From assembly GCA_021784255.1 (NCBI GenBank), contig JAJXSZ010000134.1:1-8108 (forward strand): DNA of 8,108 bases, read 5' to 3'. The notes under the pieces are model-generated. The model ran no database searches, had not been told where the DNA came from, and saw only the letters and a program-made list of their open reading frames with translations. Source of the stretch: Pseudomonadota bacterium (GTDB lineage Bacteria > Pseudomonadota > Alphaproteobacteria > Acetobacterales > Acetobacteraceae). The position numbers and the translations under genes are program-made. Positions 1 through 5,543 of the stretch are shown here, in pieces (within the stretch, counting starts at the first letter, position 1; each line of letters opens with the position of its first letter).

Positions 1-248
1 GCCGCCAATGCCGCGACGAAGCCGAGCTCGGCCTGCCGCGCCGGGCCAAAATCGTAACGTAATACAAACGATACATGCAGGTTGCCCGGCGGGCTGATCC
101 AGCTGCGGCCGAGCCGGCCGCGCCCGGCCGTCTGCCGCAGGGCGCAGACCGTGGTACCGTGCGCGGCGCCGTCGGCCGCGAGCGCCTTGGCGGTGTCGTT
201 GGTGGAGGCCAGCACGTCGTGCAGGGTGACGGCGAAGCGGGGGGGCAT
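1..248 (-). CDS. birA: Biotin--[acetyl-CoA-carboxylase] ligase, N-terminal part (cut by window edge)
   Basis: Translating the minus strand gives 82 residues of the catalytic domain of biotin-protein ligase, the cytoplasmic enzyme that forms biotinyl-5'-AMP and transfers biotin to the lysine of carboxylase carrier domains. Seen directly: the substrate-pocket motif STND at residues 15-18, then QTAGRGRLGRSW at 39-50, which contains the family's biotinyl-AMP-binding GRGRxGR loop, then SPPGNLHVSFVLR. The C-terminal half lies beyond base 1. I chose the ATG at 248 because GGAG sits 9 nt upstream. ATGs at 311 and 353 are in frame and would add a Pro/Ala-rich tail without a convincing ribosome site. 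No N-terminal helix-turn-helix is encoded even from 353, so this is the monofunctional (group I) type and not a BirA-style repressor. Many alphaproteobacteria carry this gene just after nuoN; here a FUSC transporter is the upstream neighbour. The identification is firm; the start is less so. Confidence 0.9.
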   Translation of the reverse strand, partial: MPPRFAVTLHDVLASTNDTAKALAADGAAHGTTVCALRQTAGRGRLGRSWISPPGNLHVSFVLRYDFGPARQAELGFVAALA

Positions 249-381
249 TCGGGGCAGCTCCGGCGTGGTGTCCGCCGCGGGATCATGCGAGGTCGGCGGG
301 GTTCGGCGCATGGTCGCGCTGGCGGCTGGTGCTTTCCCGGCTTGCGGTAGCATCGGTGCGCAAGCCCTGACAAGGTTCACC

Positions 382-399
382 AAAAAGCGGCATGGCCGC
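382..399 (-). terminator. Rho-independent terminator downstream of the FUSC gene
   Basis: On the minus strand a perfect 5-bp GC stem (GCGGC/GCCGC, bases 387-391 and 395-399) with a 3-nt loop is followed at once by TTTTT (386-382). It lies 117 bases past the FUSC stop and before the birA start, so it would separate the two transcripts. The stem is short, which limits confidence. The rest of the 249-516 spacer shows no gene that I can support. Confidence 0.5.
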
Positions 400-516
400 G
401 CGCGCGTGCGGCGAGGGGCGGGACCAGCAAGTGCTTTTTTCGTCGTGGTCGATCAAGAATATTCCGTCGTCGCGAAGCGTCGCCGGATTCCCCGGGCCGG
501 TCGCGACGCGCGAGCC

Positions 517-2454
517 CTACGCGGCCTGGCCGAACGTGAACAGCGCCGCGCCGGCCGCCAGCGCGCCGGCAGCATCCTCGATCGCCGCCCGTGTCGCCGG
601 GTCGGCGACCGCCCGTGCCTCGGCCTGCAACGCAAGCGACACGCCGGAGGGGTCGGCGGCGAAGTCGCGCAGCCGCGCCAGCGCCGCCCGTGCCGAAGCC
701 CGCCCCGTTTCCTCACGCCCCGGATCGACGGAGGCTGCCTGCAGGTCGCCGATCGCGTGGCCGAAGCTCAACGCCGCCAGGATGCCGTCCGGGGCCTGCG
801 TCTGCAGTGTCCCGGCCCGGCTCAGATTCAATGTCAGGCGCAGGATTTGCCGTGCCGTACGCGGGTGCCAGCGGGTCGGCGCGGTCGGCTCCGCTGTCGC
901 GATCAGCCGGGCAAGGTCGCGCCGGATCGCCGCCGCCGACGCCACGGCGCGGCGATAGGGCGGGTGCGGCGCCACCATGAAGCCAAGGCAGACCGCAACC
1001 GCGGCGAGCGCCAACGCCGCCCCGCCGTTCAGGATCGCCGCGGCACCGGCCGCGCCCATCCCCACCTGCCCGGCGAGCAGGAAGCCCATGTTGAAGTCGA
1101 TCGCCGGGATCGCAACCCGACGGCTGGCCCGGGCCAGCCCGCCGGCCACCAGCACCGGCGCCAGCGAGACCATCAGCGGCCAGAACCCGTGGATCCAGGG
1201 CTGCACGAGGAACCGGTAGGGCAGTGCCGCGGCGATCCCGGCCAGCATCCCGCCCAGGAGCTTCGGCGCCGCCACCTGCGGCATCGGCTGGAAGCTGAGC
1301 ACCATTGCAAAGATGCACAGGCCGAGCGCCATCAGCTCGCCCGCCGACCAGCCGGAGAGATACCCCGCGATCGCGCCGAGGAACGTGGCGCCGCCAGCCA
1401 GCAACCCGGTGCGGCCGGCCTGGCGCCAGTCGCTGTGCGGGGCCAGATAGACCGCCTTGGGACCGAAAGAGCGCGCATCCGCCGCCACCGTCTGCGCCCC
1501 GAGGGCCGCGGCGGCGGCGAGCAGGCTGGCGAGCGCGTCGTGCAGCCGTGTCAGCGCCGGCGGCGCTTCCGGCGCGCGCCATGATGCCCGCAGCAAGCCG
1601 GTGCCGCCGGCCGCGGCCTCGCCCCCGCGCAGATGCCGCGCCAGCTCATCGAGGTCGGTTTGCACACCGTCCGGGAGCGCGCCGCCACGCTGGCGCAACC
1701 CGCGCAGGGCCCGCCCGGACGCCATCGCCGCCAACGCCGACACCACCAGCGCGGTGACGTCGTGCAGGCGCCGGTAGCCCTCGATCGAGCCGGCGGAGAT
1801 CAGCGCCGTCGAGGATTCCACCTCGGCGATCTCCGCCAGCACCCGCCGTTCCAGCGCCGCCTGCGCCTCGAGCGTCGCCCCGCCCGCCATCGCAGCTGCG
1901 AAGCCGACAGCGTCGGCGGCGAGCTCCCGCGCCCGGCGATAGAACGCGGCGCGCGCGGATTTGGGGGTGAACAGGCCGGTGACGGCGGTCACGGCGACGA
2001 CGCCGATCAGGGTGCATTCCACGCGCGCCAGCGCCAGCGCCTCGACCTGCGCCGGCTGTCCGAGTGCGGGCAAGACCACGATCGCCGCCGTCATGCCCGC
2101 CATCAGCGCACCATAGGCGTGCACGCCGCGCAGCGTCTGTGTCAGCCCGGCAGCCAGCGCGACCCAGGCACCGAGCAGCAGGAACAGGAGCCACGGATCG
2201 GCGCCGCTGCGCATCAGCGCGAAGCCGGCGAACGCGCCGACCAGCGTGCCCAGGATGCGGAAGACGCCACGCTCTACCAGCAGGCCGCGGGTGGACTGTG
2301 TCACCACCCAGATCGGCATGCCGGCCCAGTAGGGATTCTGGATATGCAGCGCCGTCGCCACCGCGAGTGCGAGCCAGGCCGCCAGCGCCAGCCGCAGCCC
2401 GTGCCCGACCAGGGCGCGATCGAGGCCGAAAAACTCACCAAGCGCGTCGGTCAT
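517..2454 (-). CDS. FUSC family membrane protein (aromatic-acid/fusaric-acid-type exporter)
   Basis: A 645-residue protein with the two-block layout of the FUSC/YccS/AaeB family of inner-membrane transporters, whose characterised members export aromatic carboxylic acids or fusaric acid. The first hydrophobic block (about residues 20-165) contains HIQNPYWAGMPIWVV and RILGTLVGAFAGFAL, the conserved start of the family domain. A soluble region rich in Ala, Arg and Glu follows (about 170-340). The second hydrophobic block (about 345-500) starts near DWRQAGRTGLLAG and includes GYLSGWSAGELMALG, and a cytoplasmic tail runs to the TAG stop. The length is normal for the family. The ATG at 2454 has a good ribosome site (GGGAG, 5-nt gap) that lies inside a perfect 21-bp tandem duplication, so an identical site and ATG sit one unit upstream. 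The usual partners (HlyD-type adaptor, DUF1656 protein, outer-membrane channel) are not in the window, so the exported substrate is unknown. Third positions are strongly GC-biased. Confidence 0.88.
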   Translation of the reverse strand: MTDALGEFFGLDRALVGHGLRLALAAWLALAVATALHIQNPYWAGMPIWVVTQSTRGLLVERGVFRILGTLVGAFAGFALMRSGADPWLLFLLLGAWVALAAGLTQTLRGVHAYGALMAGMTAAIVVLPALGQPAQVEALALARVECTLIGVVAVTAVTGLFTPKSARAAFYRRARELAADAVGFAAAMAGGATLEAQAALERRVLAEIAEVESSTALISAGSIEGYRRLHDVTALVVSALAAMASGRALRGLRQRGGALPDGVQTDLDELARHLRGGEAAAGGTGLLRASWRAPEAPPALTRLHDALASLLAAAAALGAQTVAADARSFGPKAVYLAPHSDWRQAGRTGLLAGGATFLGAIAGYLSGWSAGELMALGLCIFAMVLSFQPMPQVAAPKLLGGMLAGIAAALPYRFLVQPWIHGFWPLMVSLAPVLVAGGLARASRRVAIPAIDFNMGFLLAGQVGMGAAGAAAILNGGAALALAAVAVCLGFMVAPHPPYRRAVASAAAIRRDLARLIATAEPTAPTRWHPRTARQILRLTLNLSRAGTLQTQAPDGILAALSFGHAIGDLQAASVDPGREETGRASARAALARLRDFAADPSGVSLALQAEARAVADPATRAAIEDAAGALAAGAALFTFGQAA

Positions 2455-2493
2455 TCAAGCTCCCGTATCGGGCATTCAAGCTCCCGTATCGGG
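2452..2493. repeat. Perfect 21-bp tandem duplication covering the FUSC start
   Basis: Bases 2452-2472 and 2473-2493 are identical over 21 positions with no gap. Read on the minus strand, each unit begins CCCGATACGGGAG and ends with an ATG, so the duplication copies the Shine-Dalgarno, the spacer and the start codon. Each unit also contains CCCG-ATA-CGGG, a 4-bp stem with a 3-nt loop whose 3' arm overlaps the GGGAG ribosome site. The unit length is a multiple of three, so reading frames through it stay open or closed together. Confidence 0.95.
2455..2475 (-). CDS. Possible six-codon leader ORF ahead of the FUSC gene
   Basis: The upstream repeat copy supplies its own GGGAG and an ATG at 2475. 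This opens MPDTGA followed by TGA, and that stop directly abuts the FUSC ATG (TGA-ATG). A ribosome that used the upstream start would stop exactly where the FUSC start lies, which would allow reinitiation. This is a sequence-level observation. Whether it is translated, or is only a by-product of the duplication, cannot be decided here. Confidence 0.3.
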   Translation of the reverse strand: MPDTGA

Positions 2494-2689
2494 CGCCGCG
2501 CCCGGCCGGGCAGCAGATAGACGCCGGGCGCTACCGCGACAACCGCGCCCTGCAGGCGGGCGGGGCGTCCGGCTGGCCGGGCCGGGCCGGGCCTGAAGGA
2601 TCCTTGCCGCCACGGCGTCCGCAAGGTCACGGGTTCATGAAGCCGAAGCCAGACCAGAAGCCTGGCTTGCGGACGATCGGTGTTCGGGA
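2494..2689. other. Gene-free junction with inverted repeats
   Basis: No convincing intact gene lies here on either strand. Small symmetric elements are visible: the 12-bp palindrome GCCCGGCCGGGC (2500-2511), three and a half tandem copies of GCCGG (2576-2593), AAGGATCCTT (2596-2605), the arms CCTTGC/GCAAGG (2602-2607 and 2621-2626), and AAGCCAG/CTGGCTT (2646-2652 and 2662-2668, 9-nt loop). None has a T-tract that would make it a terminator. The stretch lies between the FUSC start and a transposase fragment and may be debris of an old insertion. Confidence 0.4.
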
Positions 2690-2931
2690 TCGCCGGTCGC
2701 GGCCGTCTCGCGTGCCTACGACGGCGATCTGCAGATGGTCGACAGCTCCTCGATCCGCGTTCGCCAGCACGCGGCCAACGTCAAGCCCATGCCGAACCGG
2801 GTGGAGGTGCCGGCCTTCAGGCCTGGCTCTGCCGCTGGCGCAATCTCATCGAACGCTGCTTCAGCAAGCTTAAGCACTTCCGTGCCGTCGCCACCCGCTT
2901 CGCAAAACACGACGCCAACTATGTCGCTTGA
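2690..2931 (+). pseudogene. IS5-family transposase remnant (internally deleted, frame-shifted)
   Basis: Two pieces of a DDE transposase of the IS5 family (IS427-like) survive in different frames. The first (2690-2783) reads SRAYDGDLQMVDSSSIRV and then RQHAANVK, the region around the first catalytic Asp (MVDSSS). The second (about 2818-2931, another frame) reads RWRNLIERCFSKLKHFR and AVATRFAKHDANYVA, the conserved segment around the catalytic Glu. Between them only about 34 bases replace what in intact relatives is a stretch of roughly 80 or more residues with the second Asp, so a deletion that also shifts the frame has occurred. The N-terminal third and the last residues after YVA are missing, and I found no terminal inverted repeats. 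It cannot be an active transposase. It marks an old insertion at the edge of the transport operon. Confidence 0.8.
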
Positions 2932-2955
2932 CGCCGGGACAATATGCCGTATATA
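2928..2955 (+). promoter_or_regulatory. Candidate sigma70 promoter of the liv operon
   Basis: TTGACG (2928-2933, five of six matches to TTGACA) is followed after 16 bases by TATATA (2950-2955, four of six matches to TATAAT). The AT-rich patch stands out from its GC-rich surroundings. Transcription would start near 2962, giving a leader of about 55 nt before the livH GTG. The -35 hexamer overlaps the last sense codon, the stop and the next base of the transposase remnant, so the old insertion may have supplied part of this promoter. Confidence 0.5.
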
Positions 2956-2957
2956 CG
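2948..2957. promoter_or_regulatory. Candidate operator, palindrome 1
   Basis: CGTATATACG is a perfect 10-bp palindrome that contains the proposed -10 hexamer. A protein bound here would block RNA polymerase. It pairs with a second copy exactly 20 bp downstream, about two helical turns, so two dimers could sit on the same DNA face. The binding protein is unknown. The IclR-family gene at the right end of the window is the nearest candidate, although GTATATAC cores are also common in GntR-type sites. Confidence 0.45.
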
Positions 2958-2967
2958 CCCATTCATA

Positions 2968-2977
2968 CGCATATACG
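2968..2977. promoter_or_regulatory. Candidate operator, palindrome 2
   Basis: CGCATATACG differs from palindrome 1 by one base and lies exactly 20 bp from it, just after the expected transcription start. The intervening sequence carries a further partial copy (CATACG, 2964-2969). The pair looks like a tandem operator for a regulator that binds cooperatively. Confidence 0.4.
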
Positions 2978-3016
2978 AAAATGCCGCACAAAGGGGTGGC
3001 ACGTGGGGAAACGGCC

Positions 3017-3871
3017 GTGATTGCTCAGATGATCGTCAACGGGCTGCTCGGCGGGCTGATCTACGTGATCATGGCCCTCGGTTTCACGCTGATCTTCGGG
3101 ATCATGCGCATCGTGAACTTCGCGCACGGCGAGTTCTACATGCTGGGTGCGGTCGGAGTGCTGGTCCTCTTCGGCAACTTCGGGATGAATTATTTCGTCG
3201 CGGTCGTTGTGGCAGGTCTGCTCACCGGCGCACTCGGCGTGATCGCGGAGCGTGTCCTGTTCCGCTCCGTGGTCGGCGAGGAAATGCCGGGGATGATCAT
3301 GTCGCTCGGGCTTTCCATTATTCTGCAATCCGTTGTCCTGCTCGCCCTCGGTCCGGAGGAGCAGACGGTCGCCCGGCCGTTCTCCGGCATCTGGCGGATC
3401 GCCGGCGCGGTGGTTCCGTGGGATCGCACTGTGGTTTCCATCAGTGCCATCATCATTCTTGTCGCCTTCTATATCTTTCTCAAGTTCTCGCGCCTTGGCC
3501 TGGCGATGCAGGCGGTCGCGCAGGATCCTACCACCGCCTCGCTGATGGGCGTGGAGTCGGGGACCATCTACGCGTCGGCATACGGCATCGCTTGCCTGCT
3601 CGCCGGCCTCGGGGGGGCATTGATGGCGCCGATCTACACGATCGGCCCGTACATGGGCCAAAGTCCTATGCTGAAGGCGTTTGTCGTCGTCGTCATCGGC
3701 GGCCTCGGTAGCATCCCCGGCGCTATGCTCGGTGGCTTGCTGCTCGGTCTTACGGAGTCCGTGCTCGCCACCCTGATGGATTCAACGACGGCCCTCATCG
3801 CCTCCTTTGGCGTCGTCCTCCTTGTGGTGCTGATGCGCCCCAACGGATTACTTGGGCGCACCGTGCGATGA
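3017..3871 (+). CDS. livH: Branched-chain amino acid-type ABC transporter permease (LivH family)
   Basis: A 284-residue integral membrane protein, the first permease of a HAAT-type (LIV) importer for branched-chain amino acids, amides or related carboxylic acids. The family hallmark is plain at residues 8-45: NGLLGGLIYVIMALG, then IFGIMRIVNFAHGEFYMLGA. About eight hydrophobic segments follow, and GLGSIPGAMLGGLLLG near the C-terminus is also typical. I chose the GTG at 3017 because GGGGA ends 7 nt upstream and the resulting N-terminus matches the family. The frame stays open upstream through ATG 2981 and GTG 2996 and on into the transposase remnant (to 2735 and beyond), so an automatic call could wrongly add up to 94 residues. 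It overlaps livM by 4 bases (ATGA). The substrate cannot be assigned, because specificity lies in a binding protein absent from the window. Confidence 0.9.
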   Translation: MIAQMIVNGLLGGLIYVIMALGFTLIFGIMRIVNFAHGEFYMLGAVGVLVLFGNFGMNYFVAVVVAGLLTGALGVIAERVLFRSVVGEEMPGMIMSLGLSIILQSVVLLALGPEEQTVARPFSGIWRIAGAVVPWDRTVVSISAIIILVAFYIFLKFSRLGLAMQAVAQDPTTASLMGVESGTIYASAYGIACLLAGLGGALMAPIYTIGPYMGQSPMLKAFVVVVIGGLGSIPGAMLGGLLLGLTESVLATLMDSTTALIASFGVVLLVVLMRPNGLLGRTVR

Positions 3872-4788
3872 AGGTGCGTGCGGTCTACGCCCTCATTCTT
3901 CTGCTGGCGGCCCTGCCCTGGTTCATCGGTAGCCGCTACATTTTCCACATCGCCACGATGATCACGATCATGATCCCGCTGGTGCTGGGCATGCACCTCA
4001 TGGTGCGCATCGGTCAGCTTTCGCTGGCGCATCCCGCCTTCTGGGGGCTGGGCGCCTATGCGAGCGCGCTGCTGACCATGCGCCTTGGCATGCCGCCTCT
4101 GCTCTCCCTGCTGGTCGGCGCCGCCGTCCCCTCGCTCGTGGCCCTGGCCGTCGGCCCCATCTTCCTGCGCATCAAGGGCGTCTTCTTCGTCCTTCTCACC
4201 TTTGCCTTCGGCGAAATTGTCGACCTTATCTTCCAGGAATGGACGGGACTGTTCGGTGGCAACTCAGGCCTCTACGGGATTCCCAAATTCTCCATTCTTG
4301 GCCTCCGCCTTACGCAGATCCCGCACTACTATGTGCTCGGCCTGATCGCCGCCATACTTGTCTATCTCCTGATGCGCGCAATCGAACGTTCCGACGTCGG
4401 CGCAATACTGGAGTCGCTCAACGAGGACGAGATGCTGAGCCGCTCGATGGGTGCCAACGCGCTGGCCTGGCGGGTCGCGGCCTTCGTGGTCAGCGCCTTC
4501 GCGGCCGGCATATCCGGCGGCATCTACGCCTTCTACATCGGCTTCCTCTCGCCCGACCCGTTCGGGTTCCAGACGATTGTTGACCTCATCGTCATGGTTA
4601 CGGTCGGTGGCGCTGGCTCAGTGCTCGGCCCCGTGCTGGGCGCCATCGTGACCGTGCCGCTGCCGGAGCTCCTGCGCGACGCGCGCGAATACCAGCTCAT
4701 GATCTACGGTGTCTGCCTTATCGGCTTCATGAAGTTCGCGAAGCAGGGGCTGATCTCCTTCATTGTCGACAAACGGAGGGGAGCGTGA
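3868..4788 (+). CDS. livM: Branched-chain amino acid-type ABC transporter permease (LivM family)
   Basis: A 306-residue membrane protein, the second permease, which would form the translocation heterodimer with LivH in the cytoplasmic membrane. Recognisable family segments are MHLMVRIGQLSLAHPAFWG followed by LGAYASALLTM in the first third, FFVLLTFAFGEIVDLIF, FGGNSGLYGIP, and GGAGSVLGPVLGAI near the C-terminus. The HPAFW variant departs slightly from the common GHAAFFGIGAY. The ATG overlaps the livH TGA (ATGA) and has no strong ribosome site of its own, so translation is probably coupled. At the other end its TGA overlaps the livG GTG by 4 bases. Its length is within the normal range for the family. 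Confidence 0.9.
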   Translation: MKVRAVYALILLLAALPWFIGSRYIFHIATMITIMIPLVLGMHLMVRIGQLSLAHPAFWGLGAYASALLTMRLGMPPLLSLLVGAAVPSLVALAVGPIFLRIKGVFFVLLTFAFGEIVDLIFQEWTGLFGGNSGLYGIPKFSILGLRLTQIPHYYVLGLIAAILVYLLMRAIERSDVGAILESLNEDEMLSRSMGANALAWRVAAFVVSAFAAGISGGIYAFYIGFLSPDPFGFQTIVDLIVMVTVGGAGSVLGPVLGAIVTVPLPELLRDAREYQLMIYGVCLIGFMKFAKQGLISFIVDKRRGA

Positions 4789-5543
4789 CCGCGCCGCTGC
4801 TCGTGGTCGACAGCCTGACCCGACGCTTCGGCGGCCTGGTCGCAGCCAGCGACGTGTCGTTCACCGTCGCGCCAGGCGAGATTTTTGGAATCATCGGCCC
4901 CAACGGCGCTGGCAAGACGACGCTGTTCAACGTGATCGCCGGTCATTACCGGCCCACCGCCGGCCGCGTTTCGTTCGAAGGCAAGGACATCTCCGGCCAC
5001 GCCGCGGACGAGGTCGGTCGTCGCGGCATCGCGCGTACGTTCCAGGCGGTACATATTTTCAAGAACGAAACGGTTCGCGCCAATCTCCATCGTGCGGCCG
5101 TTCTGGCGCGCCGCCACAATCCGCTTACCTGGCTTTCCCGCCGTCCCCACGCCACACCGGATCTCGAGGGAACCGCGGCGTTCCTGGGCCTGGATATGCT
5201 GCTCGACAATGTCGCGGGCTCGCTCGCCTATGGCTTGCAGAAGACGGTGGGCGTCGGGCTCGCCATGATGGTCGGCCCGAAGCTCATGCTGATGGACGAG
5301 CCCGCGGCCGGCCTCAACCCTTCCGAGAAGATCGCCGCCGCCGCCCTGATCCGCCGCCTGCGCGACGAGCGCGGCATCTCCGTTCTCCTGGTCGAGCATG
5401 ACATGCCGCTGGTGATGGGGATCTGTGACCGCATCCTGGTGCTCAATCAGGGGATGCCGATTGCCCTCGGCACGCCGGCGGACGTCAAGTCCGACAAGTC
5501 CGTCATCGACGCCTATCTCGGGGAGGACTACGAGTTTGCTTGA
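4785..5543 (+). CDS. livG: Branched-chain amino acid-type ABC transporter ATP-binding protein (LivG family)
   Basis: A 252-residue cytoplasmic ATPase subunit. Walker A GPNGAGKT is at residues 38-45, the Q-loop glutamine at 87 (ARTFQAV), Walker B LMLMDE at 167-172 followed by PAAGLNPSE, and the switch histidine at 205 (LLVEHDM). The C-terminal GTPADVKSDKSVIDAYLGE is characteristic of LivG. The signature segment is LAYGLQKTVGVGLAM (from residue 147) in place of the more usual LAYGQQRRLEIARAL, so the arginine- and glutamate-rich helix after the signature is replaced by neutral residues. The GTG start has a strong ribosome site (GGAGG, 4775-4779) and overlaps the livM stop. It overlaps livF by 8 bases. 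It would pair with LivF to power the permeases. Confidence 0.92.
   Translation: MTAPLLVVDSLTRRFGGLVAASDVSFTVAPGEIFGIIGPNGAGKTTLFNVIAGHYRPTAGRVSFEGKDISGHAADEVGRRGIARTFQAVHIFKNETVRANLHRAAVLARRHNPLTWLSRRPHATPDLEGTAAFLGLDMLLDNVAGSLAYGLQKTVGVGLAMMVGPKLMLMDEPAAGLNPSEKIAAAALIRRLRDERGISVLLVEHDMPLVMGICDRILVLNQGMPIALGTPADVKSDKSVIDAYLGEDYEFA
5522..5526 (+). promoter_or_regulatory. Ribosome binding site that fixes the livF TTG start
   Basis: GGAGG inside the end of livG lies 9 nt before the TTG at 5536. No ATG or GTG in that frame fits both this spacing and the normal LivF N-terminus, so the site decides the start. Confidence 0.7.

Larger units (their letters stand above)
2451..2555 (-). pseudogene. Possible C-terminal remnant of a gene upstream of FUSC
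   Basis: A minus-strand frame, open back to a stop at 2781-2783, ends with TGA at 2453-2451 and overlaps the FUSC ATG as ATGA, the usual spacing of co-translated neighbours. Its last 34 residues read like protein: LQGAVVAVAPGVYLLPG, then RARRPIRELECPIRELE, where the 21-bp duplication appears as a repeated PIRELE. Further upstream the frame turns into Pro/Arg/Gly-rich low-complexity translation, has no ATG, and runs into the transposase remnant, so any intact gene has lost its front. I do not recognise the family. A chance open frame in GC-rich DNA remains a real alternative. Confidence 0.25.

Noticed and set aside
435..440. T6 run on the plus strand as a terminator
   Set aside because: No usable stem precedes it (only AGCA/TGCT with a 2-nt gap), and no plus-strand gene ends there.
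82..1584. Long plus-strand open frame of 500 codons opposite the FUSC gene
   Set aside because: It is an Arg/Gly/Ala/Pro-rich shadow caused by GC-rich codon bias. The minus strand gives a clear BirA N-terminus and a FUSC membrane protein over the same bases.
2576..2593. GCCGG tandem copies as a regulatory or CRISPR-like repeat
   Set aside because: The run is short, made of 5-bp units, and common in GC-rich DNA; there are no spacers or neighbouring cas genes.
2646..2668. AAGCCAG/CTGGCTT inverted repeat as a transposon end or terminator
   Set aside because: It has no T-tract and no partner copy on the far side of the transposase remnant; a 7-bp stem can occur by chance.
2735..3016. N-terminal extension of livH from ATG 2735 or ATG 2981
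   Set aside because: The 2735 start is transposase sequence; 2981 has no ribosome site and adds residues not typical of LivH. GTG 3017 fits both ribosome site and family.
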